A DNA stretch of 64,000 nt. Source: Microcella pacifica (GTDB lineage: Bacteria; Actinomycetota; Actinomycetes; Actinomycetales; Microbacteriaceae). Made by a program: the position numbers and the translations under genes. Below the pieces are notes generated by a model, which had not been told where the DNA came from, ran no database searches, and saw only the letters and a list, made by a program, of their open reading frames with translations. The stretch lies in assembly GCF_009371975.2 (NCBI RefSeq), contig NZ_VIKT02000003.1:123148-187147 (forward strand), in the 5' to 3' direction. Below, piece after piece: positions 56,153 through 63,960 of the stretch. Each line of letters opens with the position of its first letter. Positions within the stretch are counted from its first letter, which is position 1.

Positions 56153-56884
56153 ATGGACGAGACAGCACGCCGCTCTCTCACCCGGTTCGACCACCTCTCG
56201 TCCGCGCTCCTCGACGAGGTCGATGCGCGCAGCGCCGAGGAGGCCGTGCACTCGGCCCTCTGGCCGACGGTCGGAGCGGTCGCGGGCCACGTCACCGCCG
56301 TCTACCGCTGGGTCACCGAGATCGTGCGCACCGGCGCGCCCGCCGATCGCGCAGAGTCGCCTCTCGACGACGACACCAAGACGACGGTGCTGCGGGATGC
56401 TCGCGACGAGCTGCTCGCCGAGCTCGAGAGCGACGACCGCGAGTGCTGGGTGATCGGCGGCACCACCGGCACGACCGCCTTCTGGCGGCGCCGCATGGTG
56501 CTCGAGTCGCTCAAGCACCTGCTCGACGTGCGCACTCCCCCGTCCTCCCACTTCGCCGTGCCGACCGCACTCGATGCCGAGCTCGCCTCCGACGGCCTCG
56601 ACGAGTTCCTGCAGGTGTTCCTCGCCCGCAGCCGGTCGTCACTCGACCCCCTGCCCGGCACCGTGCGCCTCGCCGCTACCGACATCGACCGCACGTGGAC
56701 CCTCGCGCCCGACTGGTCGCTCGACGACGACACGGAGGTGACCGCAACGATCGAGGGGTCGGCGGCCGTGCTCTTGCTCCTCCTGTGGGAGCGGGCGAGC
56801 GCGCTCGACGAGCCCGACCGGTTCCGCATCACGGGCGACGCCGCGATAGTGCGTGCGCTCGAGAGCACGCCGATCCACCGCTGA
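56153..56884 (+). CDS. Maleylpyruvate isomerase-family, mycothiol-dependent enzyme
   Basis: 243 residues with the MDMPI N-terminal DinB-like four-helix bundle. The metal ligands are expected at His in AGHVTAVYRWVTEI and the Glu/His pair in VLESLKHLLDVR (E-x3-H). The C-terminal MDMPI domain (LAATDIDRTWTLAPDWSLDDDTEVTATIEGSAAVLLLLLWERA) follows. Mycothiol dependence supports actinobacterial origin. The exact substrate is unknown; many family members are not maleylpyruvate isomerases. Confidence 0.85.
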   Translation: MDETARRSLTRFDHLSSALLDEVDARSAEEAVHSALWPTVGAVAGHVTAVYRWVTEIVRTGAPADRAESPLDDDTKTTVLRDARDELLAELESDDRECWVIGGTTGTTAFWRRRMVLESLKHLLDVRTPPSSHFAVPTALDAELASDGLDEFLQVFLARSRSSLDPLPGTVRLAATDIDRTWTLAPDWSLDDDTEVTATIEGSAAVLLLLLWERASALDEPDRFRITGDAAIVRALESTPIHR

Positions 56885-56909
56885 GCGCGCCGCGCGCCCG
56901 ACGACCGGC

Positions 56910-58652
56910 TCAGCCGTGCACGAGTCGGCCCGCCACCCAGGTGCCCACGCAGCGGGTGGCGTGGATGCTCTCCGCGGGCCCCGCGAACGCGTCGCGGTCG
57001 GTCGCGACGAGGTCGGCCACGGCCCCGACCTCGATGACGCCCGTGACCTCGGGGTCGCCAGGCCCGCGCCCGTTGATCCACGCCGACCCGGCCGTGTAGG
57101 CGCCGAGCGCCTCGGCCAGGGTCAGGGCCTCGTGCGCGAGGAGCGGCTCGGGGTCGAACTCGGGGTCGTCGGCGGGCAAGCGCCGATTCACGGCGACGTG
57201 GATCGCCTGCCACGGGTCCGGCGTGGAGACGGGCCAGTCGCTGCCCGCGCACAGCACCGGCCGAGCATCCCGCCCCTCCGTTCCGACGCCCGCACGCAGG
57301 ATGCTCGCGAACGGGTACTGCTGCGCGCCGCGCTCGGCACCCACGACGGGCAGGGTGAGCTCGCGCATCTGCGGCTCGTGGCAGGCCCACACTGCCTGCG
57401 CGTTCGCGGTCACGCCGAGCTCGGCGAACCGCGCCGCGTCGTCGGGATGCACGAACTGCAGGTGAGCGAGATGGTGGCGCCGCGCATCCGCCGCCTCGCG
57501 GTCTGCCCAGCCGTTGGACACGCGCGCCGCCGCGAAGCCGTCGAGCGCCTCGCGCACGGCGCGGTCGCCGATCGTGTGCACGTGCACGGAGAGCCCCGCC
57601 GCGTCGAGGGCGACGATCGCGTCGGTGAGCGCCTGCCCGCCGACGAAGGGGAGCCCGCGCGGGTTCTCGCTCGCGCCGAAGGGCCCGAGGTACGGCTCGA
57701 GCATCGACGCGGTGCCGTTCTCGACGACGCCGTCGGCCATGATCTTGACGGCGGAGAGTCGGAAGCGCGCGGCGGGCCCAAGGCGGGCGGCGAGAGCGTC
57801 GCGGCGGGCGACGAGCTCGGGCACCTGCTCGGTGCCGCGATCGCGATCCCACCACATGGCCCCGACCACGTCGGCCGTGAGCTCGCCGCTCTCGAGCGCG
57901 GCTGCGTACACGAGCGCCGTGTCGGAGGCGCCGAAGTAGGAGCCGACGATCGCGTCCTGCCAGCCCGTCACGCCGACCGAGTGCAGGTAGCGCTGCGCCT
58001 CAAGCAGCGCGGCGTGCTCGTCCTCGGCCGTGGTCGGCGGCGTGAACTGCGAGACGAGACGCGTGGCGCCCTCGTGCAGCGTGCCGGTGGGGCGCCCCTC
58101 GGCGTCGCGCTCGATGCGCCCGTCAGCCGGGTCGGGCGTCTCGGCGTCGATGCCTGCCACACGCAGGGCTGCCGTGTTGGCCCACGCCCCGTGGTGGTCG
58201 CGGTTGAACAGCAGCACGGGCCGGCCGGGCACGACGGCGTCGAGCGCCTCCGCGGTGGGCGTACCGCCGGGAAAGGAGCTCATGCTCCAGCCGCCGCCCG
58301 TGATCCACTCGCTGCCCGACACGTCACTGCGGGCCGGATGCTCCCGCGCATGCCGCGCGACGACCTCGAGGTACTCGGCCTCGGTCGACGCCGAGGTGAG
58401 GTCGCAGCCGAGTCGCTCGAGCCCGCCCTGGATGGGGTGGATGTGCGCGTCGACGAACCCGGCGTGCAGCATCCCACCCGCAAGATCCACCACGTCCGTG
58501 GCCGGCCCGCGCCACGCGCTCAGGTCGGTGTCGATCGCGGCGATGCGCCCGTCGACGACGGCGACCTGCAGCCGCTCGGGGGCGCGCGCAACACCGCGGC
58601 CCGGCCCCCGGTAGACGACCCCTCCCAGGAAGAGGGTGTCAGCGTGGGGCAC
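56910..58652 (-). CDS. Amidohydrolase (YtcJ-like, N-substituted formamide/imidazolonepropionase-related family)
   Basis: 580 residues. Metal ligands are visible in GFVDAHIHPIQGG, HVHTIGDRAV and GSDWPVSTPDP. The strand VKIMADGVVENGTASMLEPY carries the carboxylate/Lys region, and RHHLAHLQFVHPDD contains the fourth-strand His. GTG 58652 is used because it begins HADTLFLGGVVYRGPG, the N-terminal beta-sandwich. Cytoplasmic, no signal peptide. The family hydrolyses various amides and lactams; the substrate is not visible. Confidence 0.88.
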   Translation of the reverse strand: MPHADTLFLGGVVYRGPGRGVARAPERLQVAVVDGRIAAIDTDLSAWRGPATDVVDLAGGMLHAGFVDAHIHPIQGGLERLGCDLTSASTEAEYLEVVARHAREHPARSDVSGSEWITGGGWSMSSFPGGTPTAEALDAVVPGRPVLLFNRDHHGAWANTAALRVAGIDAETPDPADGRIERDAEGRPTGTLHEGATRLVSQFTPPTTAEDEHAALLEAQRYLHSVGVTGWQDAIVGSYFGASDTALVYAAALESGELTADVVGAMWWDRDRGTEQVPELVARRDALAARLGPAARFRLSAVKIMADGVVENGTASMLEPYLGPFGASENPRGLPFVGGQALTDAIVALDAAGLSVHVHTIGDRAVREALDGFAAARVSNGWADREAADARRHHLAHLQFVHPDDAARFAELGVTANAQAVWACHEPQMRELTLPVVGAERGAQQYPFASILRAGVGTEGRDARPVLCAGSDWPVSTPDPWQAIHVAVNRRLPADDPEFDPEPLLAHEALTLAEALGAYTAGSAWINGRGPGDPEVTGVIEVGAVADLVATDRDAFAGPAESIHATRCVGTWVAGRLVHG

Positions 58653-58687
58653 GGGCCGCGGTGGTCGGTCGCGAGGGCGGTCGGCGA

Positions 58688-59671
58688 CTAGGCCGAGGTC
58701 TTCGCGTTGACTTCGTACGAGGTGTTCGTCGACTCGAAGAAGTTGACGAGCTGCAGCGTGTCGTTCGCCGTCGCCATCCACTTCGCCGGGTTCGAGACGT
58801 TGTACTCCGTCTCGAAGCCGAGCTCCTCGAGGCGACGGTCGGCCAAGTACTTCACGTACTGGTTGATGTAGTTCGCGTTGAGGCCGAGGATGCCGTTCGG
58901 CAGGAGGTCGTGGTTGTACTGCTCCTCCATCTCGACCGCGTCGAGGATCATCTGGCGGATCTCGTTCGCGAACTCCTCCGTCTGCAGGTCTTCGTTCTCT
59001 TCGAGCACGGTCAGGATGAGGTTGATGCCGAACTTCAGGTGGAGGCTCTCGTCGCGCACGATCCAGTCGACGAGCGAGCCGAAGTTGCGCAGCAGGTTCC
59101 GCTGGCGGAACGAGAGCGCGACCATGAAGCCCGAGTAGAACCAGATGCCCTCGAGGATGACGTTGTAGGCGACGAGATTGCGGATGAAGTCCTGCTTGCC
59201 CTCAGTGGTCGTGATGTCGAGGGTGTCTTGCGTCATGCGGGTAATGAACTTGACCTCGAACTCCTCCTTGCGCGCCATCGACGGCACGCTCACGTGCGAG
59301 TCGTAGGCGGCCGTACGGTCGATCGGGAAGGTCTCGAGCACGTACTCGAAGCTCATGCAGTGGTTCGCTTCTTCCCACATCTGCTTCGCGAGGTAGAGGT
59401 GCGCCTCGGGAGCCTTGATGTACGGGTAGACGCCGAACGCGAGCGCCTTGTTGACGAGCAGCTCGTTCGGGTTGAAGTAGCTCATCAGGAAGGTGATCGC
59501 GTGACGCTCTTCGTCGGTCATCTTCTTGAAGTCGGCGATGTCTTCGCCGAGCTGGATCTCGTTGGGGAACCACGTGTTGGCGACCGCCTGGTCGTACAGC
59601 TCCATCGCCCACTTGTAGGTGACGGGCTTGAGCAGCAAGCCCTCCTGGATGCCGGTGCCGAGAATGCCCAT
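58688..59671 (-). CDS. nrdB: Ribonucleotide reductase small subunit, class Ic-like
   Basis: About 327 residues. Metal ligands of the R2 site are readable: Glu70 in NPNELLV, Glu101 and His104 in EEANHCMSFEY, Glu in EGIWFYSGF, and Glu/His in RDESLHLKFG. The first ligand is Glu instead of the usual Asp. The residue four after His104, where the radical Tyr sits in standard R2 proteins, is Phe108. That combination defines the Chlamydia/Tropheryma-type class Ic R2, which uses a Mn/Fe cofactor. ATG 59671 is preferred (GILGTGIQEGLLLKPV follows) although no strong Shine-Dalgarno is visible; a longer start at 59725 is possible. It follows nrdA with 96 bases between. Confidence 0.93.
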   Translation of the reverse strand: MGILGTGIQEGLLLKPVTYKWAMELYDQAVANTWFPNEIQLGEDIADFKKMTDEERHAITFLMSYFNPNELLVNKALAFGVYPYIKAPEAHLYLAKQMWEEANHCMSFEYVLETFPIDRTAAYDSHVSVPSMARKEEFEVKFITRMTQDTLDITTTEGKQDFIRNLVAYNVILEGIWFYSGFMVALSFRQRNLLRNFGSLVDWIVRDESLHLKFGINLILTVLEENEDLQTEEFANEIRQMILDAVEMEEQYNHDLLPNGILGLNANYINQYVKYLADRRLEELGFETEYNVSNPAKWMATANDTLQLVNFFESTNTSYEVNAKTSA

Positions 59672-59767
59672 GGTCAAGAACTCGTCTTTCTGGTCGTCAG
59701 TGCACCGGTGGCCGGTGCGGGTCAATAGGGAGCAAACAGGGGTGGATGCTCGTGCCGAACGCTGCGC

Positions 59768-59881
59768 CTACTGGCAGCTCTCGCAGTGCAACTCGTCCAT
59801 CGGGTCGATCGGCACGAGGTAGTCCACCTCGCTCGTCGCCCCTCCAGAAGCCTGGGGATCGCGCAGCCTTCGAGTGCGCAT
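59768..59881 (-). CDS. Redox-tail mini-frame of nrdA (C-terminal CxxC), -1 frame
   Basis: A 37-codon frame starting at ATG 59881, which overlaps the nrdA stop as TGATG, with GGAG five bases before it. It encodes a basic leader then SEVDYLVPIDPMDELHCESCQ-type residues, ending in HCESCQ. That is the C-terminal redox-active Cys pair that class I NrdA proteins use to re-reduce their active site through thioredoxin or glutaredoxin. It is in the -1 frame relative to nrdA. It could be a coupled mini-protein, the end of a frameshifted NrdA, or the result of a sequence error. The peptide is unlike random translation. Confidence 0.75.
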   Translation of the reverse strand: MRTRRLRDPQASGGATSEVDYLVPIDPMDELHCESCQ

Positions 59882-62370
59882 CAGGACTCCGCCGACTTTC
59901 CCGCGCCGCCGAAGCCGAAGCCGCGCTTCGGCCCGGACGCGCCGACGGTCTCGGTCTCGGTGCTCGCGGGTGCGGCAGAGCCGGCCGATGCGGCCCCGAA
60001 GCCCTTGCGCCGCGTGCTCGAACCGTCGCCGCCGACGGTCTCCGACTTGTTGACCTTGACGGTCGACTGCTCGGCGGTGTGGCGCGGCTTCATGTGCAGG
60101 TAGTACGTCGTCTTGACGCCCTTCTTCCACGCGGCCGAGTAGATGTCGAGCATCTCGTCGACGTCGCGCGTCTCGAGGTACATGTTGCGGCTGATGGCCT
60201 GGTCGATCCACTTCTGGGCACGCGCCGCGACTTCGAGGAAGGCGTACGGCGAGAGCTGGAAGCTCGTCTTGTAGGTGGCCTTGACGTCGTCGGGAATGGC
60301 GCTGATGCCCTGGATGTCGCCCTGGCTGCGCAGGATCGACTCGCGCACCGACTCCCACAGCCCTCGCTCGCGCAGCGTCTCGACGAGGTTGCGGTTGACC
60401 TCGAGGAACTTGCCCGAGCTCGTGGAGCGGCTGAAGATCTGCGAGAACTGCGGGTCGAGACCCGGCGTAGTGCCGGCGACGAGGCCGATGGATGCCGTGG
60501 GTGCGATGGCCATGAGCGTCGCGTTGCGCATGCCGCCCTTGACCTTCTCGCGCAGGGCGTCCCAGTCGAGGCGCGTCGTGCGGTTGACCTGCACCTCGAC
60601 GCCGCGGTCGGCCTCGGTGAGGTCGATCGTGTCGAGTGGCACGAGGCCCTGCGACCAGCGCGACCCGGCGAAGTTGTCGTAGGAGCCGCGCTCCTTCGCA
60701 AGCTCGGCCGACTCGTCGATCGCCGCGTAGGAGACGTGCTCCATGATCTCGTCGATGAGGTCGAAAGATTCCTCCGAGTCGTAGGAGTAGCCGAGCTTCT
60801 CGACGACGTCGGTGAAGCCCATGACGCCGAGGCCGATCGCGCGGTTGGTCGTGTTGGCGTGGTCGGCCTCGTCGACGCTCGACACGGTGATGTCGATCAG
60901 GTTGTCGAGCTGGCGCACGGCGAGCCGCGCGCTCTCGGCGATCTTCGCGAAGTCGAGCCGGCCATCCACGATGTGACGGCTGAGGTTGATGGAGGCGAGG
61001 TTGCAGACCGAGATGTTGTCGCGGTCCTGCGGCAGGCAGATCTCGGTGCACAGGTTCGAGAGGTGGATGGTGCCCGTGTTGTTGTTGATCGCGCGGTTGT
61101 TGATCGTGTCCTTCCACGTGAGCCACGGGTGGCTGGAGGACTGCAGCGAGATGAGGATCTGCTTGAACTGCTCGCGCGCGCCGATCTTCTTGAACATGTT
61201 CAGCTCGCCGCGCTCGGCCATCGCCACGTACTCGGCGTAGCGGGCGGAGAAGGCCTTGCCGTAGAGCTCGTTGAGGTCGCTCACCTCGAGCGGGTCGAAG
61301 AGGTACCAGTCCTCGTCGTTCTGCACGCGCTTCATGAACTCGTCGCTGATCCACACGGCCGTGTTGGCGGTGCGCGTGCGGCGGTAGGGGTCGCCGGAGT
61401 TCTGGCGCAGGTCGAGGAACTCCGGGAAGTCCATGTGCCAGTTCTCCATGTAGAAGCACAGGGCGCCGAACTTCTTGCCGCCGCGGCTGACCGCACGCAG
61501 CACCGAGTCGATCGTGTGCATGAACGGGATCGGCCCGGTGGAGGTCGTGTTGTTGGAGCGGATGGGCGAGCCCTGCGCGCGCAGCTTGGTCACGGAGAGG
61601 CCGATGCCCCCCGTGCCCTTCGTGAGCCACATGACGTCGCGCACGCTCTTAGCGATGTGCTCGATGTCGTCCTGCATCTCCATGACGAAGCAGTTGGAGA
61701 GCTGCGGGTAGCTCGTGCCAGCGTTGACGAGCGTGGAGCCCGCGGCGAGGTACTCGAGCGCCGACATCTTCTTGTAGAACGCGATGGCGTGGCTCGTGGG
61801 GTCGGCCTCGTTGAGCGAGAGGCCCATGGCCACGCGCATCCAGAAGTACTGCGGGGTCTCGAGGGGCTGACCGTTGCGTGCCTTGATGCCGTAGCGGTTG
61901 TTGAGGGTCACGACGCCGATGTACTTCAGCAGGTCGTCGTGCGCGGGGTCGAGCGCGGCGGCGAGCGCCTCGAGGTCGAAGGCGTCGGGGAAGCGGGAGT
62001 CGAGCAGGTTCTCGCTCACGCCGCGCTGGATGTACGCGGCGAAGTGCTCGCGGTGCAGGTCGCGCAGCTCGTCGGGCGTGGAGTAGTCGCCGAGCACGCG
62101 CTTGTAGATCGTCTTGAGCAGGAGGCGCGCGGCGACGGTGTCGAACGCCGGGTCGTCCTTGACGTTCTGCAGGGCGACCTGGATGACGGCCTCGTCGAGC
62201 TGCTGCGTCGTGATGCCGTCGAAGAGGGTGAGCTCGAGCTCGCTCGCGATCTGCGTCACCCACGTGATGTTGTCGTCGAGGCCCTGCGCGGCGTGCTCGA
62301 TGGCGAGGTTGATCTTGTTGGCGTCGTACGCCTCTCGGCTTCCATCGCGCTTGACAACGGTGATGCTCAC
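59881..62370 (-). CDS. nrdA: Ribonucleoside-diphosphate reductase large subunit
   Basis: 829 residues in the main frame. An N-terminal ATP-cone (ITVVKRDGSREAYDANKINLAIEHA) is followed by the class I barrel. Active-site Cys441 is in SNLCTEI, the redox pair is Cys227 (LSNCF) and Cys456 (VCNLAS), and the radical-relay Tyr pair is Tyr756-Tyr757 in TTYYLHM. The C-terminal flexible linker (Gly/Ala/Ser-rich, with KGFG and KRGFGFGG) ends without the expected CxxC tail, which lies in the -1 frame just downstream. GTG 62370 has AAGGAGA upstream. With NrdB it makes deoxyribonucleotides. Confidence 0.95.
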   Translation of the reverse strand: MSITVVKRDGSREAYDANKINLAIEHAAQGLDDNITWVTQIASELELTLFDGITTQQLDEAVIQVALQNVKDDPAFDTVAARLLLKTIYKRVLGDYSTPDELRDLHREHFAAYIQRGVSENLLDSRFPDAFDLEALAAALDPAHDDLLKYIGVVTLNNRYGIKARNGQPLETPQYFWMRVAMGLSLNEADPTSHAIAFYKKMSALEYLAAGSTLVNAGTSYPQLSNCFVMEMQDDIEHIAKSVRDVMWLTKGTGGIGLSVTKLRAQGSPIRSNNTTSTGPIPFMHTIDSVLRAVSRGGKKFGALCFYMENWHMDFPEFLDLRQNSGDPYRRTRTANTAVWISDEFMKRVQNDEDWYLFDPLEVSDLNELYGKAFSARYAEYVAMAERGELNMFKKIGAREQFKQILISLQSSSHPWLTWKDTINNRAINNNTGTIHLSNLCTEICLPQDRDNISVCNLASINLSRHIVDGRLDFAKIAESARLAVRQLDNLIDITVSSVDEADHANTTNRAIGLGVMGFTDVVEKLGYSYDSEESFDLIDEIMEHVSYAAIDESAELAKERGSYDNFAGSRWSQGLVPLDTIDLTEADRGVEVQVNRTTRLDWDALREKVKGGMRNATLMAIAPTASIGLVAGTTPGLDPQFSQIFSRSTSSGKFLEVNRNLVETLRERGLWESVRESILRSQGDIQGISAIPDDVKATYKTSFQLSPYAFLEVAARAQKWIDQAISRNMYLETRDVDEMLDIYSAAWKKGVKTTYYLHMKPRHTAEQSTVKVNKSETVGGDGSSTRRKGFGAASAGSAAPASTETETVGASGPKRGFGFGGAGKSAES
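59896..59902 (-). other. Candidate -1 slippery heptamer GGGAAAG in nrdA
   Basis: On the minus strand the sequence G GGA AAG is in the X XXY YYZ register relative to nrdA codons (GCG GGA AAG), 12 bases before the zero-frame stop. A -1 slip here would join residue Lys825 to V-G-G-V-L and then the 37-residue tail, giving an 867-residue NrdA ending HCESCQ. A GC-rich hairpin (GCGCA with TGCGC) and CCCCAG/CTGG-A-GGGG pairing lie downstream. Confidence 0.55.
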
Positions 62371-62493
62371 GTGGCCCACTCTCCTTCTTACGCCGCCGTC
62401 GGCGCCATTCTTTTTTCGATGCGGCTGGAGCCGTCTGTGGTCAGAAAAAGCCCGGAATCCCGGGCCGATCGCGCGATTCCCCCCGCGCGGTTC

Positions 62494-62543
62494 CATCACT
62501 ATATAGCGGGGCTCGGACATTCTTGACACCCAAGATGTAGTGG
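62494..62543. promoter_or_regulatory. NrdR-box-like sequences in the nrdA promoter region
   Basis: Two sites resemble the NrdR consensus acaCwAtATaTwGtgt: CATCACTATATAGCGG at 62494-62509 and ACCCAAGATGTAGTGG at 62528-62543. The first overlaps TATAGT (minus strand), a good -10 element. Their spacing of 34 bases is slightly off the usual 31-32. Moderate support for NrdR control. Confidence 0.5.
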
Positions 62544-62548
62544 GCGTG

Positions 62549-62590
62549 TCGTCCACAGCTGTGCATAAGTTCGCCCGGTTATGCACAGCT
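62549..62590. promoter_or_regulatory. DnaA-box cluster with perfect inverted repeat upstream of nrdA
   Basis: AGCTGTGCATAA (62557-62568) and TTATGCACAGCT (62579-62590) form a perfect 12-base inverted repeat with a 10-base spacer. Each contains TTATGCACA, fitting the DnaA consensus TTATNCACA. A third, weaker box TCGTCCACA is at 62549-62557. The E. coli nrd promoter is DnaA-regulated; the same control is likely here, tying nucleotide supply to replication. A local autonomously replicating origin is less likely without dnaA/dnaN genes nearby. Confidence 0.6.
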
Positions 62591-62685
62591 TTTCAGCGAC
62601 CACCGACACGGCACGAGAGACCCTTCCCCGCCCGGAGATACGGGAATGTGTCCACCTGGCCAACAGGCTCTAGGCTGGTGCCCTT

Positions 62686-63891
62686 GTGAGTGGATACGGC
62701 GACCTGTTGAGAACTCCCGGCGTGGCGCGCATCATCTCTGCGCAGCTGACAGCCCGGCTGCCCTCCGGCATGCTCTCGCTCGCCTTCCTCATCCACATCG
62801 AGGGCATCTTCGACTCCTACGCGGCCGCGGGCCTCGTGCTCGCGGCGACGAGCGTGGGCCAGGCGGTCGCCGGCCCCCTCACGAGCCGGTGGATGGGAGC
62901 CCTCGGCATGCGCCCCGTGCTCGTCGTCACGCTCATCGTGTGCGCCACGGGCATCCTGCTCATCGCCTTCGCACCCATGCCCATCTGGCTGTACATGATC
63001 GTCGGTCTCGTCACGGGGCTGTCGACCCCGCCGATCCAGCCCGCCGTGCGCACGATCTACCCCAAGATGGTGACCTCGCGCCAGCTGACGCCGCTGTTCT
63101 CGCTCGACGCCTCGGCGCAGGAGATCATCTGGATCATGGGGCCGGTCATGACGGTCTTCCTCGCCACGCAGGTCTCGAGCGTCATCGCCATCGCCGTCGC
63201 CGCGGTGTTCCTCATCGGCGGCGGAACGTGGTTCATCGCGTGCCCCGAGGTCGGCAAGGTGCGCATTCCGCGCAGTCGGCGTCGCATGGGCGTCGTGCTG
63301 CGCAACCGCGCCGTGCTGCTGTCGACCATCACGGGCTTCCTGCTCATCGGCTCGGCCGCGTCGATCGAGGTCGGCGTCGTCGCGGTGTTCGGCGAGGAGG
63401 GCGCAGAGGCGGGCATCCTCTTCGGCATCTGGGCGATCGCCTCGCTCATCGGCGGGCTGTCGATGGGCCATCTGCCGATCGGCCCCTGGGCGCTCGCCCG
63501 GCGCATGGGCATTCTCTTCGTCGGCATGGCCGCCGCGCCATTTGCCCTCGAGTTCTGGTGGCTCGCCTTCGCGCTCGTCATCGCGGGCATCGGCATCGCG
63601 CCCGCCCTCGCCGTCATGTTCGCGATCGTCTCGGCGAGCGTGAAGTTCAGCGAGACCGCGGAGGCGTACGGGTGGCTCGGCACCGGCCAGCTCATCGGCG
63701 CAGCCTTCGGCTCCGCCGTCGCGGGCTTCCTCATCGACGAGATCGGGCCGCTCGGCGGGTTCTACACGGCGATCGGCTTCGCCCTCCTCGGCGTCATCGT
63801 CGCGAGCGCCTTCCACGGCTGGCACCCCGACCTGCGCGGCCGCGATGCGAGCCCCCTGGCCGACACGGAGCCCGTGCAGCAGATCAGCTGA
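62686..63891 (+). CDS. MFS transporter
   Basis: 401 residues, twelve transmembrane helices. It starts GTG 62686 with SGYGDLLRTPGVARIISAQLTARLPSGMLSLAF, and contains GQAVAGPLTSRWMGALGMRPVL (motif A region) and two six-helix halves joined by a basic loop (VRIPRSRRRMG). No substrate clue is evident. It is divergent from nrdA over 315 bases that carry the nrd regulatory sites and ends at a strong terminator. Confidence 0.87.
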   Translation: MSGYGDLLRTPGVARIISAQLTARLPSGMLSLAFLIHIEGIFDSYAAAGLVLAATSVGQAVAGPLTSRWMGALGMRPVLVVTLIVCATGILLIAFAPMPIWLYMIVGLVTGLSTPPIQPAVRTIYPKMVTSRQLTPLFSLDASAQEIIWIMGPVMTVFLATQVSSVIAIAVAAVFLIGGGTWFIACPEVGKVRIPRSRRRMGVVLRNRAVLLSTITGFLLIGSAASIEVGVVAVFGEEGAEAGILFGIWAIASLIGGLSMGHLPIGPWALARRMGILFVGMAAAPFALEFWWLAFALVIAGIGIAPALAVMFAIVSASVKFSETAEAYGWLGTGQLIGAAFGSAVAGFLIDEIGPLGGFYTAIGFALLGVIVASAFHGWHPDLRGRDASPLADTEPVQQIS

Positions 63892-63922
63892 TATGTGACT
63901 GATTCCTGTCAAGTGGCAGGGG

Positions 63923-63960
63923 AAAGAGCGCCCGGAGTGATCATGCTCCGGGCGCTCTTT
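63923..63960. terminator. Intrinsic terminator after the MFS gene
   Basis: AAAGAGCGCCCGGAG (63923-63937) pairs perfectly with CTCCGGGCGCTCTTT (63946-63960) around an eight-base loop. The A and T ends make it usable in both directions. Nothing else is seen between the MFS stop and the window end. Confidence 0.85.

Noticed and set aside
59746..62526. A 926-codon plus-strand frame opposite nrdA
   Set aside because: An antisense shadow: nrdA has complete active-site motifs on the minus strand.
62549..62590. DnaA-box pair as a chromosomal origin
   Set aside because: No dnaA, dnaN or AT-rich unwinding region adjoins; promoter regulation of nrdA is the simpler reading.
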